Assembly: GCA_964461045.1 (NCBI GenBank)
Contig: CAYWSJ010000009.1
Span: forward strand, 1 to 51,028
Reading direction: 5' to 3'
Length of the DNA stretch: 51,028 nt
Source of the DNA: JAGXLC01 sp964461045
GTDB taxonomy: Bacteria > Bacteroidota > Bacteroidia > Bacteroidales > UBA12077
The notes beneath the pieces were generated by a model. That model searched no databases and was not told the origin of the DNA. It was given only the letters and a program-made list of their open reading frames with translations. Shown here in pieces: positions 1-7,784 of this stretch. Every line of letters begins with the position of its first letter. Position 1 is the stretch's first letter. A program made the translations under genes and the position numbers.

Positions 1-2
1 TG

Positions 3-1052
3 TTCCGTGTCAATATTAAAGGATTGTCGCTTCAGCAATATCAGCAGGCCGGCGGGGTCTTTATCAACGAGGTGAAGAATGTGATCATCATTTTTATCGC
101 GGCCAGGGCTGTTATTGAAGGTGCTATGACTTTAGGTATGATGATGGCCGTACAGTTCATTATTGGCCAGATGAACAGCCCGATTCAGCAATTGATTAAC
201 TTTCTGCATACTTCGCAGGATGCAAAGATCAGTTTGGAACGTCTTGGCGAAATTCATAATAAGGATGATGAAGAGGATTTAACTACACCGAAAGTATCTA
301 TTTTACCCGAAAAGGCAGATCTAAATATTGATTCGTTGTATTTTCAGTATGAAGGTCCCCATTCGCCCTATGTTTTGGAAAATATTGATTTAACCATTCC
401 TGAGAATAAAGTCACAGCTATAGTTGGGGCTTCGGGGTCGGGAAAAACAACCATGATCAAACTTATGCTTGGTTTTTATCCACCTGTTAAAGGAAATATT
501 AAAATAGGGGATATTTACCTTGGAAATTTCAGTAATCGTGTTTGGAGAGATAAATGTGGTGTTGTTATGCAGGATGGCTTTATATTCTCTGATACTATTG
601 CAAATAACATAGCTGTTTCCGATGAAACTATAAACAAAGAGAGGTTGTTGCATGCTGTGAAAACTGCGAACATACAGGATCATATTGAATCTTTGCCATT
701 AGGTTACAACACGAAAATAGGAAAAGATGGAATTGGCCTGAGTCAGGGGCAGCAACAACGCATCCTGATTGCAAGAGCTGTATATAAGAATCCGGATTAT
801 ATCTTCTTCGACGAAGCGACCAATGCCCTGGATGCAAATAACGAAAAAGTAATAATGGAGAAACTTGATCAATTTTTTAAAGGGCGTACAGTGGTTATTG
901 TAGCACATCGTTTAAGCACCGTAAAAAATGCCGACCAGATTATTGTGCTGGATAAGGGAAATATTGTGGAAAAAGGAACGCATACGGAACTGACTAAGAA
1001 ACGCGGTGCGTATTATGAGTTGGTGAAGAATCAGTTGGAGCTGGGACAGTAG
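3..1052 (+). CDS. Peptidase/bacteriocin-type ABC exporter, C-terminal part (5' end outside window)
   Basis: Membrane ATPase that would export a peptide substrate. The frame is open to the left edge, so only the last transmembrane helices and the nucleotide-binding domain are present. Counting from the TTG at 24, Walker A (GASGSGKTT) is near residue 135, the Q-loop follows VMQD, the signature LSQGQ is at 239-243, Walker B (YIFFDEA) near 259, and the H-loop AHR at 294-296. All catalytic motifs are intact. The membrane part resembles SunT/PCAT-type transporters that process double-glycine leaders, but the peptidase domain would lie outside the window, so that is inference. Its natural partner is the HlyD gene at 1880, now separated by an inserted-looking cassette. 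The last codons and the TAG stop merge with the 7-bp repeat array. Confidence 0.9.
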   Translation, partial: FRVNIKGLSLQQYQQAGGVFINEVKNVIIIFIAARAVIEGAMTLGMMMAVQFIIGQMNSPIQQLINFLHTSQDAKISLERLGEIHNKDDEEDLTTPKVSILPEKADLNIDSLYFQYEGPHSPYVLENIDLTIPENKVTAIVGASGSGKTTMIKLMLGFYPPVKGNIKIGDIYLGNFSNRVWRDKCGVVMQDGFIFSDTIANNIAVSDETINKERLLHAVKTANIQDHIESLPLGYNTKIGKDGIGLSQGQQQRILIARAVYKNPDYIFFDEATNALDANNEKVIMEKLDQFFKGRTVVIVAHRLSTVKNADQIIVLDKGNIVEKGTHTELTKKRGAYYELVKNQLELGQ

Positions 1053-1171
1053 GCAGTAGGCAGAAAGCAGTAGGCAGAAAGCAGTAAGCAGTAAGCAGCA
1101 AGCAGTAGGCAGAAAGCAGCAAGCAGAAAGCAGTAGGCAGAAAGCAGCAAGCAGTTGGCAGTTGGCAGAAG
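1046..1171 (+). repeat. Left 7-bp tandem repeat array (GCAGNNR)
   Basis: Seventeen consecutive in-phase 7-bp units run from 1053 to 1171, each GCAG followed by TAG, AAA, TAA, CAA, TTG or AAG. They are preceded by a degenerate unit (ACAGTAG, 1046-1052) that contains the stop codon of the ABC exporter. The array lies left of the four-helix-bundle gene and has a matching array in reverse orientation on the other side (1774-1846). Confidence 0.93.
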
Positions 1172-1264
1172 GTGGCGGAAAAGGAAATTGAAAGTGGCTA
1201 CAAAACCTGTAGGCGTTTGAGAAAGAAAAATTGTATTTTTAGTTTTTAATTTATAGAGATAAGT

Positions 1265-1645
1265 ATGAGAGGATTTAAGGATTTAACGGTATATAAGGAG
1301 GCATTTCGTTTGGCTATGGAAATTTTTGAATTATCAAAAGAATTCCCTAAAGAGGAAAGATATTCATTAACTGATCAAATACGAAGATCTTCACGGTCTG
1401 TATGTTCAAATATGGCAGAAGCTTTTAGGAAAAGGCAGTATCCGAAGCAATTCGTTAGTAAATTATCAGATTCTGATGCTGAATCTTCTGAAACATTAGT
1501 ATGGTTAGACTTCGCGTTATCTTGCAAATACATCTCTACTGAAGCTCATAAAGAGTTGGTTCAGAAGAATAGTGAAATTGGAAAAATGCTGGGGACCATG
1601 ATAAAATATCCAGATAAGTTTATTATAAAGAAAAGTACAATCTAA
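1265..1645 (+). CDS. Four-helix bundle protein (23S rRNA IVP / TIGR02436 family)
   Basis: A 126-residue protein of the family first seen as the ORF of intervening sequences inserted in 23S rRNA genes. Typical features are the start MRGFKDLTVYKEA, the central QIRRSSRSVCSNMAEAF motif and four predicted amphipathic helices; the length is usual for the family. The molecular role is not established; relatives include the Avd accessory protein of diversity-generating retroelements, which binds nucleic acid, but no reverse transcriptase is present here. The gene sits alone between two inverted 7-bp repeat arrays and interrupts an ABC exporter/HlyD gene pair. This suggests that gene and arrays form one mobile or formerly mobile unit (inference). 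Confidence 0.9.
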   Translation: MRGFKDLTVYKEAFRLAMEIFELSKEFPKEERYSLTDQIRRSSRSVCSNMAEAFRKRQYPKQFVSKLSDSDAESSETLVWLDFALSCKYISTEAHKELVQKNSEIGKMLGTMIKYPDKFIIKKSTI

Positions 1646-1773
1646 AATAGAAATTATTTTTTTATGATCGATAGCTTCTTACGTAATAAACAATTTAACC
1701 TTGGTATTTCAAAAGTAGGTACTTTAGCAGCCATAAATATATCTTTTTCCAAACTCCATATAGTCAACCACGA

Positions 1774-1846
1774 CTACTGCCAACCGCCTTCTGTCTACTG
1801 CTTACTGCTGCCTACTGCTTTCTGCTCACTGCCGACTGCATACTAC
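1774..1846 (-). repeat. Right 7-bp repeat array, inverted relative to the left array
   Basis: Units of the form YNNCTGC (reverse complement of GCAGNNR) run from 1774 to 1846: CTACTGC, a degenerate CAACCGC, CTTCTGT, CTACTGC, TTACTGC, a 3-bp phase slip, CTACTGC, TTTCTGC, TCACTGC, CGACTGC and ATACTAC. It is shorter and more decayed than the left array. A 63-codon open frame over this region (1664-1855) mostly translates repeats and is not called as a gene. Confidence 0.9.
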
Positions 1847-1879
1847 TTTAAATGAAACCGCGAACCAATACCTAAAGCT

Positions 1880-3202
1880 ATGACCAAAGAAACTGACAAA
1901 AACGAAGTCAACAACATCAACCTCCGCTCCGAAGAGGTAAAGGAGATTCTTGGTCGTCCGCCCCGCTGGATGATCCGTTGGGGGATTACAGTTGTTTTTA
2001 TCATTATTGCCTTCCTGGTTATTGGAAGCTGGTTTTTCAGGTACCCGGAAGTCGTTACATCAAAAATAAGCCTGACAACAGAGAATCCTCCGTCTCCAAT
2101 TGTTGCCCGGACATCAGGAAAAATTGAATATTTATTTGTTCAGGATAAAGAGATTGTAAAACAGGGGCAACCTCTTGCTGTGATTGAAGATGCAGCTAAT
2201 TACCAGGATGTTATACGACTGGAAGAAAAGCTCAAATATTTTAAATCTGTTTTTTCAGGAAATGCTTTGAAAAAGACAGAGTTTAATACTGATCTAACCC
2301 TGGGAAATATTCAATCTTATTATGCCTCATTTCTGAAAAGAATGGAAGAGTTTGAAAATTTCAGACTATTAGATTACTACCAGAAAAGAATAAAATCGCT
2401 GAAAGAGGAGAAGCAAAAATATGAAACGTATTACCAGGGATTACAAACGCAAAAAGAAATAAGTAAAAAAGAATACAAATTGGCTTATAAGAAATATCGA
2501 AGGGATTCGGTTTTATTTGAAAAGGAGGTAATCCCCGAAGCTCAGCATGAGAAGTCAGAGACACAGCTTTTGCAAAAAAAGTATACCCTTGAGCAAAACC
2601 AGGTTACTTTATCCAATGCGCGGATTCAATTGTCAAAAATAGAACAAAATATTCTGGCTCTTCAATTGGAGAAAGAGCAACAGCAAAATCAACTTGTATC
2701 GAACCTTATGGAAGCTTATGATAATCTCAAGGGCGCCATCGATAGTTGGAAGAAACAATATTATCTGGTTTCACCTGTGCAGGGCAGAGTAAGTTTTACC
2801 AATTACTGGAGTAAAAATCAGTTTGTTCAGCATGGTAAACGGGTGATGACCATTGTTCCGGAGAAGGAGGGAGAACTTATTGGCAAAATGAAACTTGGGT
2901 TTCAGGGTGCCGGAAAAGTGAAAAAGGGACAGACTGTACATATAAAGTTTAGAAACTATCCGTATCTTGAATATGGGATGGTAAAAGGAATCGTACGAAA
3001 AATTTCAGAGGTCCCTGAAGATAATGTATATATGGTTGAAGTCGATTTACCCAAAGGACTGACAACCTTTTACGGCGAGCAACTTGAATTTCATCAGCAG
3101 ATGATGGGGGAAGCCGAAATTATAACCCAGGATATTCGTCTACTGGAGAAGATTGTACGTCCGTTAAGGTATGTGATTCATAAAAATCTGAAAGAGAACT
3201 AA
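1880..3202 (+). CDS. HlyD-family membrane fusion (adaptor) protein
   Basis: A 440-residue periplasmic adaptor that would link the inner-membrane ABC exporter to an outer-membrane channel. It has a short cytoplasmic N-terminus, one transmembrane helix at about 32-53, a first biotinyl-lipoyl-like half at about 70-95 (TSGKIEYLFVQDKE), a long coiled coil at about 130-290, then the second lipoyl half and a beta-barrel domain. The architecture and length fit the HlyD family used by peptidase-containing ABC exporters. It starts at ATG 1880, just after the right repeat array, and probably belonged to the same operon as the exporter. Its transcription may now come from inside the cassette or read through it; no clear promoter was found. 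Confidence 0.9.
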   Translation: MTKETDKNEVNNINLRSEEVKEILGRPPRWMIRWGITVVFIIIAFLVIGSWFFRYPEVVTSKISLTTENPPSPIVARTSGKIEYLFVQDKEIVKQGQPLAVIEDAANYQDVIRLEEKLKYFKSVFSGNALKKTEFNTDLTLGNIQSYYASFLKRMEEFENFRLLDYYQKRIKSLKEEKQKYETYYQGLQTQKEISKKEYKLAYKKYRRDSVLFEKEVIPEAQHEKSETQLLQKKYTLEQNQVTLSNARIQLSKIEQNILALQLEKEQQQNQLVSNLMEAYDNLKGAIDSWKKQYYLVSPVQGRVSFTNYWSKNQFVQHGKRVMTIVPEKEGELIGKMKLGFQGAGKVKKGQTVHIKFRNYPYLEYGMVKGIVRKISEVPEDNVYMVEVDLPKGLTTFYGEQLEFHQQMMGEAEIITQDIRLLEKIVRPLRYVIHKNLKEN

Positions 3203-3212
3203 ATTGACTTTA

Positions 3213-3989
3213 TTAAAGTGGTTCCATTTGTCTTTTCCTTCCTTCGAAGGTGGCGATTTTTCTGTATCCAATTTCTTTCAGCATTTCGATAGCTTCCTGA
3301 AAATACTGGGCAATGTCTTTTTCATGATGAGCATCTGAACCCAGTGTTACGGGAATATTTTCTTCAAAAGCCATTTCAATAAATGATCTCGATGGATAAA
3401 ACTCCTGGCATGGTTTCTTTAGTCCGCTTGTATTGAGTTCATAAGTTTTGTCCTTCTCTTTCATGGCTTTAAGAACCTTTTTAAAAAAAGGCTTAGGGTT
3501 TTTCATTGGCATATGTCCAAATTTTTTAATAAGATCAGCATGGCCAATAACATCGAAAAGGTCGCTTAATACAGCTTGAAAAAGAAGGTTGTAGTATTTA
3601 CTATAAAGAACATCAATATTTTCCTGGTCAAAGCCTTCCGGATCGGTATCAAAGTTCCAGTCATCAATAAAATGGATAGAGCCAATAACATAATCCAGAG
3701 GCAATTGATTAATGAGGCTTTTGATTTTTTCTTCTTTTCCGGGAATAAAATCGATTTCAGCGCCAAATTTAACATTCAGAGGAAGGTCTTCCAGGTTTTT
3801 TATTTTATTCACTGTTTTTTTAAGCTGATCAATTTCATATTCGGGTGTAGTCCAGTCAGTTGCAACAATTGAAAAATGATCTGAAAAACCTACTTCATCC
3901 AGTCCTTTCTCAATAGCAGTTGATAAGTTTTCCTGGTGCTTGCTTTTACCGTCTGAAAAAACTGAATGTATATGATAATCTACTAGCAT
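3213..3989 (-). CDS. PHP-domain phosphoesterase, histidinol-phosphatase (HisJ/HisK) type
   Basis: A 258-residue PHP-domain hydrolase with a trinuclear metal site. Visible ligand motifs are DYHIHS (H6, H8) with D13, GFSDHF near 37, GAEIDF near 97, GSIHF near 123, GHAD near 151 and GSDAHH near 219. The family includes the histidinol phosphatase of histidine biosynthesis, but no other his gene is nearby, so the substrate could differ. It converges on the HlyD gene with only 10 bp between stop codons. The start at 3989 gives the expected N-terminal metal motif at residues 6-8, so nothing is missing. Confidence 0.85.
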   Translation of the reverse strand: MLVDYHIHSVFSDGKSKHQENLSTAIEKGLDEVGFSDHFSIVATDWTTPEYEIDQLKKTVNKIKNLEDLPLNVKFGAEIDFIPGKEEKIKSLINQLPLDYVIGSIHFIDDWNFDTDPEGFDQENIDVLYSKYYNLLFQAVLSDLFDVIGHADLIKKFGHMPMKNPKPFFKKVLKAMKEKDKTYELNTSGLKKPCQEFYPSRSFIEMAFEENIPVTLGSDAHHEKDIAQYFQEAIEMLKEIGYRKIATFEGRKRQMEPL

Positions 3990-4130
3990 ATTTAATATTG
4001 TAATTCTTTTATTAAAGGTAATATGAATTTTCTGAAACTCAAATTTTTGTTCTGTATAATTCTGGTCTATCTCTCAACAATCTAATAAAAATGCGGACAG
4101 GATGAAGAAGTATTTCAATGGAAAAGATCT

Positions 4131-5036
4131 TTATTCTGTATGATCTTTAATATACTTATAAATCTGATCAAATTCACCGGGGTGAAACCACTTAATTTCC
4201 TTGTCCCGCTTAAACCATGTTATTTGTCTTTTGGCATAGCGTCTTGTATCCCGTTTTATTAATTCTTTTGCTCTTTCCAGGGTAATATTTCCATCAAGAT
4301 ACTGGAAAATTTCTTTATAGCCCACAGTATTCAGAGCGTTAATGTCCCTGTAATCATAATATTTCTGTGCTTCTTCTACCAAACCGGCATCAACCATTTT
4401 TTCCACGCGTTGATTGATGATGTTGTATAATTCCTGCCGGTCTCTGTTTAGTCCGATTTTAAGAATGTTAAAAAACCTCTCTTTTTTATTTCCGGTAAGG
4501 AAAGAAGAATAAGGCTTACCTGTCTGAATGGTTATTTCCAGTGCTTTTAAAAGCCGCTTGGGATTCTGTAGGTCAGCCATTCGGTAATATTCAGGATCCA
4601 GTACCTGCAGTTTGTATCGCAGGCTGTCAATTCCCTCCTTTTCGTATTGTTCTGTCAGGTCTTTTCTTATCTGTGGATCAACCCTTGGTAGAGCATCAAT
4701 TCCTTTACAAACGGCATCAATGTATAATCCTGATCCGCCTGTCATGATTATATTGTTTTTGTGAGAAAATAAATCTTTGAGCAGTTCTATTACATCCAAT
4801 TCGAACATTCCGGCGGTATAAAAATCATGTATCGATTTGTTTCCAACAAAATGATGTTTTACTCTTTGCAAATCTTTCTCGGAAGGGGCTGCAGTTCCAA
4901 TTTTCAGTTCTTTGAATATCTGACGTGAATCTGCCGAGATTATTTCCGTGTTCAGCTTCTCTGCCAGCCGGATACATAGTTCGGTTTTTCCTATTGCTGT
5001 TGGACCTGCAATTACTATTAGTGTTTTTTGCGTCAT
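4131..5036 (-). CDS. miaA: tRNA dimethylallyltransferase
   Basis: A 301-residue enzyme that transfers a dimethylallyl group from DMAPP to N6 of A37 in tRNAs reading UNN codons. Family signatures are the P-loop GPTAIGKTE at about 11-19, SADSRQIF near 35-42 containing the catalytic aspartate and substrate contacts, GGSGLYI near 101-107, and a C-terminal KRQITWFK segment. Length is normal for bacterial MiaA. The upstream acyl-CoA reductase gene ends 13 bp before it, so the two are probably cotranscribed. Confidence 0.95.
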   Translation of the reverse strand: MTQKTLIVIAGPTAIGKTELCIRLAEKLNTEIISADSRQIFKELKIGTAAPSEKDLQRVKHHFVGNKSIHDFYTAGMFELDVIELLKDLFSHKNNIIMTGGSGLYIDAVCKGIDALPRVDPQIRKDLTEQYEKEGIDSLRYKLQVLDPEYYRMADLQNPKRLLKALEITIQTGKPYSSFLTGNKKERFFNILKIGLNRDRQELYNIINQRVEKMVDAGLVEEAQKYYDYRDINALNTVGYKEIFQYLDGNITLERAKELIKRDTRRYAKRQITWFKRDKEIKWFHPGEFDQIYKYIKDHTE

Positions 5037-5049
5037 GGGGGGTTAATAA

Positions 5050-6105
5050 TTATAAGTTTAGCAGAAACTTCAGCGTGTCAATATTATCGGCGTAATCCCA
5101 TAGTTCAGGGTATTGACTATTGCCGGGCTGAACAGCTTCAGGAAATTCCTGTGAATGAGATACAATGCATTGTACTTCATCTTTGTAATTCTCAAGTTGT
5201 TTTTTAACCTGTTTTATATTTTTATAATATTCATAATATACAACAGAAATCGGCGAGGAGAGGCTAGTGTTTTCTTTTAGAAGAACGAAGTTGTTATCAT
5301 AAAACATATCTCCGTTCATCAGGAAGATGGACTTGTTGTAATCGTAGTTGTTCATATATTTGTTATGATCCATAAGAAATTCATATCCCGTTATATTTTT
5401 AAAAAACTTATCAAGGTTGTAATTATCAGGGATATATATTTTTGACACATTTCGGCATCCCATGCCAAAATACATGAAGATGTCATTGGCCAGTGCCTGA
5501 ATCTCTTTATCGCTCTCACTGCCTGTAAGTACAGCTACTCCATTACGGTTCGAGCGGATAATATGAGGATATTTTCCAAAATAGTAGTTAAAATAGCGGG
5601 CTGAATTGTTGCTGCCTGTTGCTATAATCGCATCAAAATTTTTGAATGTTTCTTCTTCGAAAATAATTTTTTTGTGATATTCATGGTTAATTAATTCTAG
5701 AATTTTTGCAATTGCTTTGGGCAAATGTTTGTCTTTTTCCGATAATTTGCCATAGTAAATATGCCCACTTAAAAGTACTGTTATAAAATCATGGAATCCG
5801 ACAAATGGAATATTTCCAGCGTTTACCACACCAACTTTTCGTGGTTTTTTTACTTGCTTTTTTAATTCCGGGTATGCTTCCAGCCATTGCTTTATTTTTT
5901 GTTCTGTAAGGCTTTTCCCTATCGCTTCAAATGCTTTTTGAATGAACAAGGATGTAAACCATGGGTTTTCTTCCTGTGCTTTTTTTTCTGTCTCCTCTAA
6001 AAGCCTAAAGTATTTTTGTTGAGTATCTTCTGATTTACCTGAGGAATAATTTCGCAGTATTTCTCCTAACTCTGAAAAATCTTTGATGATTGCATTTAAC
6101 TCCAT
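5050..6105 (-). CDS. LuxC-type acyl-CoA reductase family protein
   Basis: A 351-residue protein of the LuxC/acyl-CoA reductase family (PF05893), an aldehyde-dehydrogenase-fold enzyme that reduces acyl-CoA or acyl groups to aldehydes with NAD(P)H. The nucleotide-binding region includes VGVVNAGNIPFVGFHD (91-106) and ATGSNNSARYF (162-172). C217 in MGCRNVSK is in the position of the catalytic cysteine. No luciferase or fatty-acid reductase partner genes (luxD, luxE) are present, so bioluminescence is not implied; the physiological substrate is unknown. It is the first gene of a probable two-gene unit with miaA, just downstream of a terminator and a TATTTTTG promoter element on the minus strand. 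Confidence 0.85.
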   Translation of the reverse strand: MELNAIIKDFSELGEILRNYSSGKSEDTQQKYFRLLEETEKKAQEENPWFTSLFIQKAFEAIGKSLTEQKIKQWLEAYPELKKQVKKPRKVGVVNAGNIPFVGFHDFITVLLSGHIYYGKLSEKDKHLPKAIAKILELINHEYHKKIIFEEETFKNFDAIIATGSNNSARYFNYYFGKYPHIIRSNRNGVAVLTGSESDKEIQALANDIFMYFGMGCRNVSKIYIPDNYNLDKFFKNITGYEFLMDHNKYMNNYDYNKSIFLMNGDMFYDNNFVLLKENTSLSSPISVVYYEYYKNIKQVKKQLENYKDEVQCIVSHSQEFPEAVQPGNSQYPELWDYADNIDTLKFLLNL

Positions 6106-6131
6106 GGTTCATTTTATTAGATTTCTGGTTG

Positions 6132-6139
6132 CAAAAATA
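6132..6139 (-). promoter_or_regulatory. Bacteroidota-type -7 element (TATTTTTG) for the LuxC-like gene and miaA
   Basis: The minus strand reads TATTTTTG, a match to the TAnnTTTG element recognised by the Bacteroidota primary sigma factor. It lies about 26 bp upstream of the start at 6105. No good -33 TTG is seen, and its position would overlap the terminator stem. Confidence 0.4.
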
Positions 6140-6142
6140 AAA

Positions 6143-6173
6143 AAAAGAGGACCTTTGGGAATAGTCCTCTTTT
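6143..6173 (-). terminator. Rho-independent terminator of the AmmeMemoRadiSam operon
   Basis: AAAAGAGGAC (6143-6152) pairs with GTCCTCTTTT (6164-6173) around an 11-nt loop. On the minus strand the stem is followed by a T-rich run. It lies 20 bp past the stop of the CCC-motif gene and before the next minus-strand gene, separating the two transcription units. Confidence 0.8.
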
Positions 6174-6192
6174 GAATTTCTTGATTAACCTA

Positions 6193-6603
6193 TTAAAACG
6201 GCAATGATGTTATGATCATATCAATAGGGAAATTTGCATTTTCAAGGAATGGTAGTAGTGCGAGACCTCCACCAATTATTCCAAGTATGGCAAATAGTCC
6301 TATGAGTATAAATAAACCACTAATAGACAAACCTATAATTGAACAAATTCTTCCGGCCTTAACATTTTTAAAAGAACTTTCTGTATAAAGACCTGGGTCT
6401 TCTTTGTACAGTTTAAGTGGTTTACCGGACAGTACAAGACCTATGATTCCAAGCACAAGGCCGATAAAACCATAACACCAGCATGTAACAATTGATAAAA
6501 TTCCTAATACCAGAACTGCAGATGCATTGGGTAAAGGTTGCTGCATTGCTTGTGCGGGTTGTCCCGCTTGATTTGTTTGTTTTTCTGTGTTTTCGTTTTC
6601 CAT
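6193..6603 (-). CDS. CCC-motif / DUF4190-like small membrane protein
   Basis: A 136-residue protein with a polar, glutamine-rich N-terminus (about 1-25) and two hydrophobic segments at about 27-58 and 83-115. The first contains TCWCYGF, the cysteine-rich motif for which this Bacteroidota membrane-protein family is named. Function is unknown. It is last in the AmmeMemoRadiSam transcription unit, 12 bp after the DUF2752 gene, a pairing that suggests the two membrane proteins act together. The family call rests on motif and layout. Confidence 0.7.
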   Translation of the reverse strand: MENENTEKQTNQAGQPAQAMQQPLPNASAVLVLGILSIVTCWCYGFIGLVLGIIGLVLSGKPLKLYKEDPGLYTESSFKNVKAGRICSIIGLSISGLFILIGLFAILGIIGGGLALLPFLENANFPIDMIITSLPF

Positions 6604-6615
6604 AATGAGTAAGTT

Positions 6616-6915
6616 TTAAGAGAATACTTTATAAAAATAACTAATAAAAATAAGAATTACATCACCGATAAAAATATATTTTAAGATTGTGGCTCCGTTT
6701 TTAAATTTAAAAACCAAATGCAATATAAGAAAAATAAAAAGACCGATAGATGGGATCAATGCCGGATAAATTTTAATGCTTTCCAGCAAATTACCTTTAA
6801 GCAGTTCTATCAATGAACGTTGCATGCCGCATCCCGGGCATACTATTCCAAAATTTTCTTTATAAAAACAAGGAGCCATATGGGTTTCCAGGAACTGTAT
6901 AATTTTTTCAAGCAT
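6616..6915 (-). CDS. DUF2752 membrane protein
   Basis: A 99-residue protein with the DUF2752 hallmark CPGCGMQRS (27-35) after a short N-terminal helix, followed by two hydrophobic segments (about 51-69 and 78-96). The paired cysteines could bind metal or form a disulfide, but the function of the family is unknown. It follows the Memo gene by 23 bp on the same strand and precedes the CCC-motif membrane protein by 12 bp, so all are probably cotranscribed. Confidence 0.8.
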   Translation of the reverse strand: MLEKIIQFLETHMAPCFYKENFGIVCPGCGMQRSLIELLKGNLLESIKIYPALIPSIGLFIFLILHLVFKFKNGATILKYIFIGDVILIFISYFYKVFS

Positions 6916-6938
6916 TTTCTAAACTATTAACAGATTTT

Positions 6939-7772
6939 TTATCCATGGTAAAATATCATGGATACATAATCCACTACTTCATTAGACGCAATAATATCTC
7001 CGGAATTACCCTTTTTCAAAATTTTTGTTTGTGAATCTTGATTTACAAGCTTTGAATACTCCATTAATGTCATTATTGGACCATATCCGCAAACTGTTAT
7101 ATTGTTCTGGTTAATCACTTTTTCAACCTGTTTTGTATTAAATTGCAGAATTTCATCAATTACTAGCTGATCTAGTTTTCTTCCGGTTTCAGGATCCACA
7201 AAATGCGAAAAATCTGAAGATGCTAAGATTAATATTTTCTTATTTAATTTTTTGTTTGCCTCATAAATATTATTTGCCAGGTTCACAGCATTCCTGTAAT
7301 TTTGGAGTGTCATGGTTACAGGTGCTATTTTAAATGGATTATCTATAATGTATTGTAAAAAAGGAACCATCACTTCTCCTGAGTGTTCTCTTTCCTGTTC
7401 TATTTCGGAAACAGCAATATTCATTTCTCTTGCAAAATCCTTATCAACTTCCACTTTTCCCAGGGGTGTTTCCCATTCATCATGACTATCGAAACTGATT
7501 TCGTTCCCCATTCCTGTATGACTGGGATTTATAATGAAAACAGTATCAAATTGCTGATTGTTTTTTTTGAGAATCTGAAAAAAATGCATGGCCTGATATG
7601 CAGAGAAAATATAACCTGCATGTGGAATAACCCCTCCAATAATATTATTTTTAGCTAAGGAATAATCGATTGAAGCTTCTTCTCTTTCCTGAACCTGATC
7701 CAAAAGATCCATCAGTTCCTTTTTATCGTTAGGATAAAACTGGCCTGCAACTACTGGTCGTCTGATATTCAT
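6939..7772 (-). CDS. amrB: AmmeMemoRadiSam system protein B (Memo family)
   Basis: A 277-residue Memo-family protein, related to extradiol dioxygenases. Visible likely metal ligands are H51 (IPHAGY), H85 (NPSHTG), H190 (DFSHF) and C228 (TVCGYG), the same three-His/one-Cys pattern as human MEMO1, which binds metal. The enzymatic role in bacteria is unknown. It lies 12 bp after the radical SAM gene and in the same unit as AMMECR1, the diagnostic context of this three-part system. Confidence 0.92.
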   Translation of the reverse strand: MNIRRPVVAGQFYPNDKKELMDLLDQVQEREEASIDYSLAKNNIIGGVIPHAGYIFSAYQAMHFFQILKKNNQQFDTVFIINPSHTGMGNEISFDSHDEWETPLGKVEVDKDFAREMNIAVSEIEQEREHSGEVMVPFLQYIIDNPFKIAPVTMTLQNYRNAVNLANNIYEANKKLNKKILILASSDFSHFVDPETGRKLDQLVIDEILQFNTKQVEKVINQNNITVCGYGPIMTLMEYSKLVNQDSQTKILKKGNSGDIIASNEVVDYVSMIFYHG

Positions 7773-7784
7773 AGCACAATATTT

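Larger units (their letters stand above)
1046..1846. mobile_element. Putative cassette: inverted 7-bp arrays flanking a four-helix-bundle gene
   Basis: The cassette consists of the left array (1046-1171), one gene (1265-1645) and an inverted right array (1774-1846). It lies exactly between the two genes of a secretion system that are normally adjacent. No transposase, integrase or clear target-site duplication is visible, so mobility is inferred from placement and symmetry only. The arrays could pair as a long imperfect stem in RNA or cruciform DNA. Confidence 0.5.

Noticed and set aside
1046..1171. CRISPR-like array
   Set aside because: Units are only 7 bp with no unique spacers, and there are no cas genes, so this is a simple tandem repeat.
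1265..1645. Avd of a diversity-generating retroelement
   Set aside because: The protein is in a related fold group, but no reverse transcriptase, template repeat or variable repeat was found nearby.
1664..1855. 63-codon open frame after the four-helix-bundle gene
   Set aside because: Its second half is a translation of the inverted 7-bp repeat array, and no domain or signal is visible.
5050..6105. Bioluminescence (lux) operon
   Set aside because: The LuxC-type reductase stands with miaA, and no luciferase or LuxD/LuxE genes are seen.
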